Source of the DNA: an uncultured Algibacter sp.
Lineage (GTDB): Bacteria; Bacteroidota; Bacteroidia; Flavobacteriales; Flavobacteriaceae
Assembly: GCF_947495675.1 (NCBI RefSeq)
Contig: NZ_CANLZX010000011.1
Span: forward strand, 1-64,000
Reading direction: 5' to 3'
DNA length: 64,000 nt
The notes beneath the pieces are model-generated. The model searched no databases, was not told the origin of the DNA, and saw nothing but the letters and a program-made list of their open reading frames with translations. Made by a program: the position numbers and the translations under genes. Within the stretch, counting starts at the first letter, position 1, and each line of letters starts with the position of its first letter. This document shows positions 8,444-17,648 of this stretch, piece after piece.

Positions 8444-8715
8444 AATGAATATTTTATAGTTGTAATATTGATAATAATATCACAAATATATATTTTTATA
8501 TTTTCACATTAAGTTTTAAGGGGGTATTTTAATAAAACAGGTTGTTATTTTTATTTATACCCTAGTTTTTTAAGGTTTATTTTAAAAAAAGATGATTTAT
8601 TTATGAAAAAACTGAAAAAAGCTTAAAAGATTTTTTTTTGTTATATGGTTTTATAGTCAAACCTGTTTATTTTTGCTTAGTAATTTAAAATCAAATAGTT
8701 TAATAATTTATACGG

Positions 8716-10902
8716 ATGTCAACATTAAGATTTCATGCAATAAAAGAATCGCTTAAATACAAACCTGTTTTGATTGAAGAAAAGGAGCGTCGTTCAGATT
8801 TATTTGGTAAAAATGTGTTTAATGAAAACACCATGCGTCATTACTTAACTAAAGATGCCTTTATTAGCGTTATGAATGCTATTCAATTTGGAAAAAAAAT
8901 TGATAGATCTATTGCAGATCAAGTAGCATCTTCAATGAAAGATTGGGCATTATCAAAGGGTGTTACCCATTACACGCATTGGTTTCAACCTTTAACAGGT
9001 ACGACAGCTGAAAAACATGATGCGTTTTTTGAAACCGTAGGTGGCGGTATGGCTATTGAAAAATTTGATGGAAACCAATTAGTACAGCAAGAGCCAGATG
9101 CATCAAGTTTTCCTCATGGAGGTATAAGAAACACATTTGAAGCCAGAGGTTACACCGCCTGGGATCCCACATCACCAGCATTTATTTATGGCACTACACT
9201 ATGTATACCTACTATATTTGTGGCTTATACCGGCGAAGCTTTAGATTATAAAACACCGCTTTTAAGAGCGCTTCAAGCTGTAGATACTGCTGCTACATCT
9301 ATATGTAAATATTTTGATAAAAACGTTAAAAAAGTCACCTCTTCTTTAGGCTGGGAACAAGAGTATTTTTTAATAGATAAAATGATGGCAGCAAGTCGTC
9401 CAGATATCGCTTTAACAGGCCGTACTTTATTAGGGCATTCTTCGGCAAAAGGGCAGCAATTAGACGACCATTATTTTGGTTCTATACCAAATAGAGCATT
9501 AAATTTTATGCGCGAATTGGAAACCGAATGTATGCTTCTAGGTATACCAGTAAAAACTAGACATAACGAGGTGGCACCAAATCAATTTGAATTAGCACCT
9601 ATTTACGAAGAAGCAAATTTAGCTGTAGATCATAATGCTCTTTTAATGGATATTATGGGGCGTGTAGCATCTCGTCATAATTTTAAGGTATTATTACATG
9701 AAAAGCCATTTGCAGGTGTAAATGGATCTGGTAAGCATAATAATTGGTCGCTTTCAACAGATACTGGTATTAATTTATTATCTCCAGGAAAAACTCCCAT
9801 GAGTAATCTGCAATTTTTAACCTTTTTTATAAATACTATAAAGGCTGTGCATACCCACGAAGCACTTTTAAGAGCAGCCATTGCATCTGCAAGTAACGAT
9901 CATAGGTTGGGTGCAAACGAAGCACCACCAGCCATTATTTCTGTATTTATTGGTGAGCAGTTAACCAAAGTTTTAGAAGAGCTAGAAGGTGTAACAAAAG
10001 GCAAGTTGTCTCCTAAAGAAAAAACTGAGTTAAAACTTAATGTGGTTGGAAAAATACCCGATGTTTTACTAGATAATACCGACAGAAATAGGACATCGCC
10101 ATTTGCATTTACCGGAAATAAATTTGAGTTTAGAGCCGTAGGTTCTTTAGCTAATTGCGGAAACCCAATGACGGTATTAAATACCATAGTTGCAAAGCAA
10201 CTTAAAGATTTTAAAAAGGAAGTAGATGCGTTAATCAATAAAAAAGATTTAAAGAAAGACGAGGCTGTTTTTAATGTGCTAAGAGAATATATTAAAGAAT
10301 CTAGACCTATTTTGTTTGAAGGTAATGGATATGGTGAAGCTTGGGAAAAAGAAGCCAAAAAACGCGGATTAAGCAACAATAAAGCAACACCAGATGCCTT
10401 AAAAGCAAAAATATCAAAACAAACAATTGCTTTGTTTGAGGAAATGAATGTAATGAGTAAAATTGAAACAGAAGCCCGTTACGAAATCGAGGTGGAAGCT
10501 TACGTTATGCATATTCAAATAGAAAGTCGTGTGTTAGGCGATATTGCCCGAAATAATATTGTGCCAACAGCGGTTAAGTATCAAAACATATTAGTTGAAA
10601 ATGTTCGTGGATTAAAAGAAATTTTTGAAGAAAAATATAATAGCGTAGCTAAAGAGCAAATCAATTTAATAGAAGAAATATCAAGCCATATAGAAGGTAT
10701 AAATGCCAATGTTACCAAAATGATTAATGCTCGAAAAACAGCTAACGATATTCAAGATGTCGAAAAGAAAGCATACGCTTATTGTAATAAAGTTAAGCCT
10801 ATTTTCGACGATATACGCTACCATTGCGATAAATTAGAGTTATTGGTCGATGATGAAATTTGGCCACTAACCAAGTACAGAGAAATGCTATTTACTAGGT
10901 AG
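8716..10902 (+). CDS. glnN: Glutamine synthetase type III
   Basis: Large GSIII enzyme of 728 residues, the usual length in Bacteroidota, forming a dodecamer that makes glutamine from glutamate and ammonia. The GSIII-specific N-terminus is present (LFGKNVFNENTMRHYL near residues 29-44), followed by the catalytic core motifs SLGWEQEYFLID near 213 and NGSGKHNNWSLST near 335. The long C-terminal helical extension is typical. TATTTTTG at 8668-8675 is a -7 element ~40 bases before the start. It is divergent from the GSII gene, and an 85-bp intergenic repeat follows 8 bases after the stop. Confidence 0.96.
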   Translation: MSTLRFHAIKESLKYKPVLIEEKERRSDLFGKNVFNENTMRHYLTKDAFISVMNAIQFGKKIDRSIADQVASSMKDWALSKGVTHYTHWFQPLTGTTAEKHDAFFETVGGGMAIEKFDGNQLVQQEPDASSFPHGGIRNTFEARGYTAWDPTSPAFIYGTTLCIPTIFVAYTGEALDYKTPLLRALQAVDTAATSICKYFDKNVKKVTSSLGWEQEYFLIDKMMAASRPDIALTGRTLLGHSSAKGQQLDDHYFGSIPNRALNFMRELETECMLLGIPVKTRHNEVAPNQFELAPIYEEANLAVDHNALLMDIMGRVASRHNFKVLLHEKPFAGVNGSGKHNNWSLSTDTGINLLSPGKTPMSNLQFLTFFINTIKAVHTHEALLRAAIASASNDHRLGANEAPPAIISVFIGEQLTKVLEELEGVTKGKLSPKEKTELKLNVVGKIPDVLLDNTDRNRTSPFAFTGNKFEFRAVGSLANCGNPMTVLNTIVAKQLKDFKKEVDALINKKDLKKDEAVFNVLREYIKESRPILFEGNGYGEAWEKEAKKRGLSNNKATPDALKAKISKQTIALFEEMNVMSKIETEARYEIEVEAYVMHIQIESRVLGDIARNNIVPTAVKYQNILVENVRGLKEIFEEKYNSVAKEQINLIEEISSHIEGINANVTKMINARKTANDIQDVEKKAYAYCNKVKPIFDDIRYHCDKLELLVDDEIWPLTKYREMLFTR

Positions 10903-10910
10903 TTTTTTAT

Positions 10911-10995
10911 TTGGGCGTTACCACAAGGGTCGGGCTTTACGCTATATCTTTTTTGCAGAAAAAGCAAAAAAGGATGCCGCTGCAATCCCTAACGC
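10911..10995. repeat. Intergenic modular repeat, copy A (85 bp)
   Basis: Begins TTGGGCGTTACCACAAGGGT and ends ATCCCTAACGC. The ends pair through GCGTTA/TAACGC. The core contains an imperfect inverted repeat around CTTTTTTGC and GCAAAAAAGGAT, followed by GCCGCTGCA. It is much richer in GC than the surrounding DNA. The first 26 and last 11 bases are identical in copy B at 42426-42510, and the right core is shared with copy C at 53808-53952. Confidence 0.85.
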
Positions 10996-11059
10996 GAGTG
11001 TTTGCTAATGTATGTCTTTAGCTTAAAAATATTTTGTTTTGGCTTTGCTATTAATATAA

Positions 11060-11950
11060 TTAAGCATTCTTTTTTGTTAGTTTTAATTGTTCTAATATTA
11101 TTCCAATAACAATAAAAACTAAGCCAATAATTGTTGAGATTAAAATGTCTTCTCCAAGAACAAAAAAAATAATAACTAAAGAAAGAAAAGGTACTAAGTA
11201 AATTAAATTACTCACTTTTGCTGTGGTTATAGATAACTCAAGTGCTTTAGACCATATTACAAAAGTAATTCCCATTTCAAAAAAACCAACATAGCAAGCT
11301 CCAAGCAATCCATTTATTTTAGGTATTTTTATTTCAGAAAACGATATTGTTGCAATAAAAATATATAGAAACCCAAAAGCAAAACTCAAAAAAAGTTTTG
11401 GAATTTCATCTCTTTTATCCTTTTTGTTAAATATCCAAAACAAAGCCCAAATTATAGCGGTACTTAGCGCTAATATGGCGCCATATAGATTTGTGAAACC
11501 AAAGCCCAATATATCTCCTTGAGTTGATATTGTTAAAACTCCAAAAAAACTAATAATAATAGCAATGATGCTTTTTAAGTTAACTTTTTGATTAAGCAAA
11601 GGTATGGATAGTAATACCAACATAATTGGCCAAGTATAGTTTAAAGGTTGTGCCTCTTGTGCTGGTAATATAGAGTAAGCCTTAAATAATAATATATAAT
11701 AAAGAAAAGGATTTAAAAAGCCGAGAAGGGCAGAACGAAGATATTCTTTAAGCGAATATTTTGTTAGTTCTTTAATTTTATTCTTAATAATTAATAGAAT
11801 GGTAAGAACAAAAGTTGAAACAAGTGCTGAAATTAATAATAGCTGTAAGAAATCTAAGTATTGTAAAGATATTTTAAAAGCAGAAGCAACAGTAGACCAA
11901 ATTAATACAGCACTAACAGCATAAAAATATGCCACCTTTTGGTTTTTCAT
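11060..11950 (-). CDS. EamA family (DMT superfamily) transporter
   Basis: Inner-membrane permease of 296 residues with ten predicted helices in two five-helix halves. Each half carries the EamA pattern, for example QEAQPLNYTWPIMLVLLSIP near residues 95-114 in the first and the FFEMGITFVIWSKALE stretch near 220-235 in the second. Such proteins export or import small metabolites and amino acids; the substrate cannot be told. A minus-strand -7 element TAAGTTTG lies at 11975-11968, ~18 bases before the start. It is a single gene, convergent with glnN. Confidence 0.9.
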   Translation of the reverse strand: MKNQKVAYFYAVSAVLIWSTVASAFKISLQYLDFLQLLLISALVSTFVLTILLIIKNKIKELTKYSLKEYLRSALLGFLNPFLYYILLFKAYSILPAQEAQPLNYTWPIMLVLLSIPLLNQKVNLKSIIAIIISFFGVLTISTQGDILGFGFTNLYGAILALSTAIIWALFWIFNKKDKRDEIPKLFLSFAFGFLYIFIATISFSEIKIPKINGLLGACYVGFFEMGITFVIWSKALELSITTAKVSNLIYLVPFLSLVIIFFVLGEDILISTIIGLVFIVIGIILEQLKLTKKNA

Positions 11951-12231
11951 TTTATGTTTTTTTTGTTCAAACTTAAAAAAAAAGATATTGTTTAATTTAA
12001 AAACTTTAAAAGAAAAACTTAGTGAAAATAACTTGAATTGATTGTGTCAGGAATTTAGCTAGTTCTACTATAAAAGTCTGTAAAAAGAACTTGTAATTGA
12101 TTCTTTAATAAAATTTTAAAAAAGCAGTTTTAAATATGGTTTAAAACCCGTTAATAAAACGTATTTCATATTTTAATTAATACCTATTAATTTTAAAATA
12201 TTACTTTACTTTTGCATCACAATACAACATT

Positions 12232-13410
12232 ATGAGTCAAGAAATTTCAAAACGTTATGCACAACGTGGTGTTTCGGCATCAAAAGAAGATGTACACAAT
12301 GCTATTAAGAATATTGATAAAGGATTATTTCCTAAAGCATTCTGTAAAATAGTTCCAGATTATTTAACCAATGACGATGATTATTGCTTAATCATGCATG
12401 CAGATGGTGCAGGAACAAAATCGTCTTTAGCATATATGTATTGGAAAGAGACTGGAGATATTTCAGTCTGGAAAGGTATAGCGCAAGATGCTTTAATCAT
12501 GAATATTGACGATTTACTTTGTGTTGGAGCAACAGATAACATTATGCTATCTTCAACTATAGGAAGAAATAAAAACTTAATTCCTGGTGAAGTGCTTTCT
12601 GCTATTATTAATGGAACTGAAGAGTTGCTTGAGGATTTAAAATCTTTTGGGGTTACTATCCATTCCACAGGTGGCGAAACTGCCGATGTTGGCGATTTGG
12701 TAAGAACCATTATTGTAGACTCTACAGTAACAGCAAGAATGAAACGTACAGATGTTATTGATAATGCAAACATTAAAGCTGGCGATGTTATTGTTGGTTT
12801 AGAGAGTTTTGGTCAAGCTACTTACGAAAAAGCATATAACGGTGGTATGGGAAGTAACGGATTAACTTCTGCACGCCACGATGTGTTTAGTAAATATTTA
12901 GCTAAAAAATATCCTGAGAGTTTTGATGCTTCTGTGCCAGAAGACTTAGTGTATTCTGGAGGTGTTAAATTAACAGATGCAGTTGATAATTCACCAATTG
13001 ATGCAGGTAAACTAGTATTGTCTCCTACAAGAACCTATGCGCCAATAATAAAAGAAATACTAACAAAATATAATAGCGATTCTATACACGGTATGGTACA
13101 TTGCTCTGGTGGAGCACAAACAAAAATTCTTCATTTTGTTGATGAGTTTCATATTGTAAAAGATAATATGTTTCCAATTCCGCCGCTATTCAAATTGATT
13201 CAAGAACAATCAAAAACCGATTGGAAGGAAATGTATCAAGTATTTAACTGTGGGCATAGAATGGAAATATATGTGTCTCCAGAAATAGCCAATAGTATTA
13301 TTGAAATCTCAAAATCATATAATGTAAATGCTAAAATTATTGGTAGAGTAGAAGCTTCAAAAACCAAAAAGCTTACAATAAAATCTGAGTTTGGTGAGTT
13401 TACTTATTAA
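12232..13410 (+). CDS. purM: PurM-like phosphoribosylformylglycinamidine cyclo-ligase (AIR synthase)
   Basis: Predicted to convert FGAM to aminoimidazole ribotide with ATP, step five of purine synthesis, in the cytosol. The N-terminus SKRYAQRGVSASKEDVHNAI and the ATP-binding HADGAGTKSSLAYMYW near residues 56-71 are typical. ALIMNIDDLLCVGA near 86-99 and the Gly-rich GGETADVGDL near 144-153 follow the family order. At 392 residues it is longer than E. coli PurM (345) and belongs to the diverged Bacteroidota branch often labelled AIR-synthase related. The perfect -7 element TACTTTTG (12207-12214) lies 17 bases upstream. Confidence 0.88.
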   Translation: MSQEISKRYAQRGVSASKEDVHNAIKNIDKGLFPKAFCKIVPDYLTNDDDYCLIMHADGAGTKSSLAYMYWKETGDISVWKGIAQDALIMNIDDLLCVGATDNIMLSSTIGRNKNLIPGEVLSAIINGTEELLEDLKSFGVTIHSTGGETADVGDLVRTIIVDSTVTARMKRTDVIDNANIKAGDVIVGLESFGQATYEKAYNGGMGSNGLTSARHDVFSKYLAKKYPESFDASVPEDLVYSGGVKLTDAVDNSPIDAGKLVLSPTRTYAPIIKEILTKYNSDSIHGMVHCSGGAQTKILHFVDEFHIVKDNMFPIPPLFKLIQEQSKTDWKEMYQVFNCGHRMEIYVSPEIANSIIEISKSYNVNAKIIGRVEASKTKKLTIKSEFGEFTY

Positions 13411-13481
13411 TTACAAGTTTTTTTGTTAAAAACGGAATAGTTTTTGATGATAATTATGTTTTAATTTTAACCAAAACAGCC

Positions 13482-14441
13482 ATGAAGTATTTACTATTAT
13501 TTATTGTAACCCTCTGCTTTCAATTTTCTAATGCGCAACCTGATTCACTTTTTATAAAAGCAAAAAAAGAAAAATATACAGGGCCTCAATGGAAGCAAAA
13601 AAATAAGGCTAAAGTAGATATTAATCAAGTGTCTTTTACAAACTGGAATTCTGGAGGTAGTACATCTGTTTCTGCTTTATTAGGTTTAGTTTCGTCTTTA
13701 AATTATAGCGATAAATTCTTCAATTGGAAAAATAATGTATCAATTCGTTATGGTTTAAATAAACAAGAAGCTAGAGAAACTAGAAAAACAGACGATTTAT
13801 TCGAGATTAATTCTAATATGGGTTATAATCCAGACGGGGAATCTAATTGGTATTATTCTGCCAGACTTAATTTTAGGACGCAATTGGCAAACGGGTATAA
13901 CTATCCAAATAAAAAAGAACCTATTTCTAGGATGTTAGCTCCAGGTTATTTGTTTTTTGGTGGTGGTATGGAGTATGGTAAAAATATAGATAAACTGTCT
14001 TTTTACTTTTCGCCTATAACTTTAAAGGCTACTATTGTTTTAGATGAAGATTTAGCAAACCAAGGGTCTTTTGGTGTTACACCGGCGGTTTTAGATGAAG
14101 AAGGAAATGTTATAGTTCCTGGCGAGCAATTTAGAAAAGAATTTGGAGTGTTAGTAACCAATAGTTACGAAATGGAATTGGTTGAAAATATTAATGTAAA
14201 AAATCAAGTAAGCTTATATTCAGATTATATAAATAATTTTGGAAATTTAGATTTAGATTGGCGGATTGATTTCGATTTTAAAGTAAATTCTTTTGTTAGA
14301 GCAACTCTTGGCTCGCATTTAAGATATGATGACGATGTTAAAACCCAAATAGCTACAGATGTAGAAGGTGAGTTTGATGAAGCTGGTGCAAAAGTGCAAT
14401 GGAAACAGTTTTTAGGTGTTGGTTTTGCTGTTGACTTTTAA
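13482..14441 (+). CDS. DUF3078 outer-membrane protein
   Basis: A 319-residue exported protein. Signal peptide MKYLLLFIVTLCFQFSNA is followed by the DUF3078 pattern (NQVSFTNWNSGGSTSVSALL near residues 46-65, then FFNWKNNVSIRYGLNKQE). The rest is alternating amphipathic strands ending in an aromatic residue (VDF), as in small beta-barrels. The function of the family is unknown. It starts 71 bases after purM on the same strand, so read-through is possible, but no functional link is known. Confidence 0.88.
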   Translation: MKYLLLFIVTLCFQFSNAQPDSLFIKAKKEKYTGPQWKQKNKAKVDINQVSFTNWNSGGSTSVSALLGLVSSLNYSDKFFNWKNNVSIRYGLNKQEARETRKTDDLFEINSNMGYNPDGESNWYYSARLNFRTQLANGYNYPNKKEPISRMLAPGYLFFGGGMEYGKNIDKLSFYFSPITLKATIVLDEDLANQGSFGVTPAVLDEEGNVIVPGEQFRKEFGVLVTNSYEMELVENINVKNQVSLYSDYINNFGNLDLDWRIDFDFKVNSFVRATLGSHLRYDDDVKTQIATDVEGEFDEAGAKVQWKQFLGVGFAVDF

Positions 14442-14633
14442 AAATAAATTATTTATTGTTTTTTAAATATTTGTTAACTTTTTTATGTTGATAAATTGTT
14501 AAAGTTCTAATATTCAGTTTTTTAGGTTGTTTTGTTGGTAAACTTTATGATTTTTGTCATGTTTTAAGTTGTACATTTATGGTTTATTTATACTTTGAAA
14601 TTATTCCATTAAACTAAAAACCATAAAACATCA

Positions 14634-17192
14634 ATGAAATCTGGACTTGCCCAAAAAACAGCCAAAACTTATTCCTCTGAACAAGCCTTTAATGCCTCTT
14701 TAAAATATTTTAAAAATGACGATTTAGCCGCACGAGTATGGTTAAATAAATATGCTTTAAAAGATTCTGAAGGTAATATCTACGAGTTAACACCTAACGA
14801 TATGCATAAGCGTATAGCTAAGGAAATTGCTAGAATAGAAACCAAGTATGCAAACCCGTTAACCGAAGACGAAATATTTAATTTAATTAAAGATTTTAAA
14901 TACATTGTACCTCAAGGAAGCCCAATGGCAGGTATTGGTAATCCGTATCAAATAGGGTCTTTATCAAATTGCTTTGTAATAGGTAATTCTGGTGAGTCAG
15001 ATTCTTACGGAGGTATTATGAAAATAGACCAAGAGCAAGTGCAGCTTATGAAGCGTCGTGGTGGAGTAGGGCATGATTTATCACATGTAAGACCAAAAGG
15101 ATCGGCTGTAAAAAATTCGGCATTAACATCTACAGGTCTAGTGCCGTTTATGGAGCGTTACTCAAACTCAACTAGAGAGGTTGCACAAGATGGAAGACGA
15201 GGTGCGCTTATGCTTTCTGTATCAATAAACCACCCAGATTCAGAAGATTTTATAAATGCAAAATTAGAGCAAGGTAAAGTAACAGGGGCTAATGTTTCAG
15301 TAAGAATTGATGATGATTTTATGAAGGCCGTTAAAAATGGAACGCAATACACTCAAAAATATCCAATTTTTAGTGATAACCCAAAAGTATCCAAATCCAT
15401 AGATGCAAATGTGCTTTGGAAAAAAATTGTGCATAATGCATGGAAATCTGCAGAGCCAGGTATTTTGTTTTGGGATACAATAATTAACGAATCGGTACCA
15501 GATTGTTATGCAGATTTAGGGTATAAAACGGTTTCAACAAATCCATGTGGTGAAATCCCTTTATGTCCTTATGATTCTTGTAGATTATTAGCTATTAATT
15601 TGTTTTCGTATGTAGATAATCCATTTACTCCTCAAGCAAAATTCAATTTCGATTTATTCAAAAAGCATGTAGCGGCAGCACAACGTATAATGGATGATGT
15701 TATTGATTTAGAGCTTGAAAAAATAGATAAAATATTAAAGAAAATAGATGAGGATCCAGAGTTAGATGAGGTTAAAGCTACCGAACGTAATTTATGGTTA
15801 AATATTCAACAAAAAGCTCAAGAGGGTAGAAGAACTGGGGTTGGTATTACAGCTGAAGGTGATATGTTGGCAGCACTAGGAATTCAATACGGAAGTAAAG
15901 AAGGGAATGCGTTTTCTTTAGAAGTTCATAAAACAATAGCTATTGAAGCATATCGTGCTTCTGTACATTTAGCAAAAGATAGAGGCGCATTTTCAATTTT
16001 TGATGCTAATCGTGAAAAAAACAATCCGTTTATTCAAAGATTAAAAGAAGCTGATAGTCAATTATATTATGAAATGCTTGAGTATGGTAGGCGTAATATA
16101 GCCTTATTAACTATTGCTCCTACAGGAACAACAAGTTTAATGACGCAAACTACTTCTGGTATAGAGCCTGTTTTCATGCCAGTTTATAAGCGTAGAAGAA
16201 AAGTAAACCCAAATGATAAAGATGTTACGGTAGATTTTGTTGATGAAGTTGGAGACTCTTGGGAGGAATATGTGGTTTTTCATCATCGTTTTAAGCAATG
16301 GATGGAAGTAAACGGTATCGATAGCTCTAAAAATTTCACACAAGCAGAAATTGATAAGTTGATAAAAAAGTCACCTTATTATAAAGCTACTTCAAACGAT
16401 GTGGATTGGTTAAGTAAAGTAAGTATGCAAGGTGCAATTCAAAAATGGGTAGATCATTCTATAAGTGTAACCATTAATTTGCCTAACGATGTTAATGAAG
16501 AATTGGTTGGCGATTTATATTTAAAAGCTTGGGAAGTAGGTTGTAAAGGGGTAACAGTATATAGAGACGGTTCCCGTTCTGGTGTACTTATTTCTAATGA
16601 AGAGAAAAAAGAAGATAAAACCGATGATGCAAAACTAACAGCTTTTCCTAAAAAGCGTCCTCAGGTTTTAGAGGCAGATGTAGTTCGTTTTCAAAATAGC
16701 AAAGAAAAGTGGATTGCTTTTATTGGTATAATTGATGATAAACCTTATGAAGTGTTTACAGGATTAGCTGATGATGAAGATGGTATTTTATTACCGCGTT
16801 GGGTAAATAAAGGGCTAATTATTAAAAATAGAGATGAAGACGGTAGTACACGTTATGATTTCCAGTACAAAAACACAAGAGGATATAAAACAACCATAGA
16901 AGGATTATCTCATAAGTTTAATCCTGAGTTTTGGAATTACGCAAAGCTAATTTCTAGTACACTTCGACATGGTATGCCAATTGATAAAATTGTAGACTTA
17001 ATTAATAGTTTACAATTGGATAGTGAGTCTATTAACACATGGAAAAATGGAGTGGTAAGAGCCTTAAAACGTTATGTTGCTGATGGCACCAAAGTTAAAG
17101 GACAAGTGTGTACTAATTGTGAGTCTGAAAATTTAATATACCAAGAAGGTTGTTTAACTTGTAAAGATTGTGGGTCTTCTAAATGTGGATAA
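14634..17192 (+). CDS. nrdJ: Adenosylcobalamin-dependent (class II) ribonucleotide reductase
   Basis: Reduces ribonucleotides to deoxyribonucleotides using a thiyl radical made from adenosylcobalamin, so it needs no oxygen and no NrdB partner. In 852 residues the order is: N-terminal helices; SLSNCFV near residue 112 (redox Cys); NPCGEIPLCP near 302-311 (radical Cys and catalytic Glu); APTGTTSLM near 497-505; and a C-terminal TSCPD-type region. The end (CTNC ... CLTCKDCGSSKCG) is a Cys-rich metal-binding or electron-delivery tail. No nrdAB genes and no cobalamin riboswitch are visible in the 192 bases upstream. Confidence 0.95.
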   Translation: MKSGLAQKTAKTYSSEQAFNASLKYFKNDDLAARVWLNKYALKDSEGNIYELTPNDMHKRIAKEIARIETKYANPLTEDEIFNLIKDFKYIVPQGSPMAGIGNPYQIGSLSNCFVIGNSGESDSYGGIMKIDQEQVQLMKRRGGVGHDLSHVRPKGSAVKNSALTSTGLVPFMERYSNSTREVAQDGRRGALMLSVSINHPDSEDFINAKLEQGKVTGANVSVRIDDDFMKAVKNGTQYTQKYPIFSDNPKVSKSIDANVLWKKIVHNAWKSAEPGILFWDTIINESVPDCYADLGYKTVSTNPCGEIPLCPYDSCRLLAINLFSYVDNPFTPQAKFNFDLFKKHVAAAQRIMDDVIDLELEKIDKILKKIDEDPELDEVKATERNLWLNIQQKAQEGRRTGVGITAEGDMLAALGIQYGSKEGNAFSLEVHKTIAIEAYRASVHLAKDRGAFSIFDANREKNNPFIQRLKEADSQLYYEMLEYGRRNIALLTIAPTGTTSLMTQTTSGIEPVFMPVYKRRRKVNPNDKDVTVDFVDEVGDSWEEYVVFHHRFKQWMEVNGIDSSKNFTQAEIDKLIKKSPYYKATSNDVDWLSKVSMQGAIQKWVDHSISVTINLPNDVNEELVGDLYLKAWEVGCKGVTVYRDGSRSGVLISNEEKKEDKTDDAKLTAFPKKRPQVLEADVVRFQNSKEKWIAFIGIIDDKPYEVFTGLADDEDGILLPRWVNKGLIIKNRDEDGSTRYDFQYKNTRGYKTTIEGLSHKFNPEFWNYAKLISSTLRHGMPIDKIVDLINSLQLDSESINTWKNGVVRALKRYVADGTKVKGQVCTNCESENLIYQEGCLTCKDCGSSKCG

Positions 17193-17210
17193 AGAATAGT
17201 TTTAGTTATA

Positions 17211-17242
17211 AAAAAAAGGAAGCCAAATGGTTTCCTTTTTTT
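17211..17242. terminator. Bidirectional terminator after nrdJ
   Basis: AAAAAAAGGAA, then a loop around GCCAAATGG, then TTCCTTTTTTT. The T-run end coincides with the stop codon of the minus-strand gene at 17241. Confidence 0.8.
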
Positions 17243-17528
17243 ATACAAACTCTTTTAATATTATTAAAAATGGAATGCTAATAGCTAAATCCACGATAAA
17301 TAATAGTGTAAATAGTTTTATTGTAGAGACTCCTAACTTTCTATAAAATATTAGTTTTCTTTTTGCTTGTGTTTCGTTTAAAATATGCCATAGTAAAAGA
17401 ACTAAAAGTAGTTTTGAAGCCATAATTATACCAACTTCAAATTTTAGAAAAGCGAAAAGCATATTTATAACTAAAGACCAGATTATAAATGGCCTATAAA
17501 ACAATAATATAGACATTAACTGTTGCAT
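17241..17528 (-). CDS. Small hypothetical membrane protein
   Basis: A 95-residue protein with about three hydrophobic stretches (near 5-25, 35-50 and 68-92) and a basic segment (ETQAKRKLIFYRKLG) between the last two. No family is recognised and no catalytic residues are visible. It is divergent from prfA, whose promoter lies ~70 bases away. The length and membrane pattern are consistent with a real gene, but support is only the open frame and its composition. Confidence 0.6.
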   Translation of the reverse strand: MQQLMSILLFYRPFIIWSLVINMLFAFLKFEVGIIMASKLLLVLLLWHILNETQAKRKLIFYRKLGVSTIKLFTLLFIVDLAISIPFLIILKEFV

Positions 17529-17598
17529 AAGTATCTAGAATAACGATAATTGTTTAAAAATATTTTTATTAAACCTATATTAGAAAGGATTGCAACCA

Positions 17599-17627
17599 TT
17601 GAAAATTCATAAATTATCGTATTTTTG
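17599..17627 (+). promoter_or_regulatory. prfA promoter
   Basis: TTG (17599-17601), an 18-base spacer, TATTTTTG (17620-17627): a full flavobacterial promoter. It overlaps the first codons of the longest possible prfA frame, so translation must start downstream at the ATG at 17649. Confidence 0.7.
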
Positions 17628-17648
17628 GTTTCCAATTATAAAAGGCAG

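Noticed and set aside
9900..10379. 159-codon frame antisense to glnN
   Set aside because: It lies entirely inside the well-supported GSIII gene and has unlikely composition (Ser/Phe/Leu-rich, as antisense of Lys/Glu/Asn codons).
14442..14633. Cobalamin riboswitch upstream of nrdJ, also checked at 24555-24642 before icmF
   Set aside because: Neither leader shows the B12-box or a suitable multi-stem structure; both are AT-rich and short.
17625..17648. TTG-initiated extension of prfA
   Set aside because: The extra eight codons overlap the promoter -7 element, and RF1 proteins begin at the MLEKLQ region.
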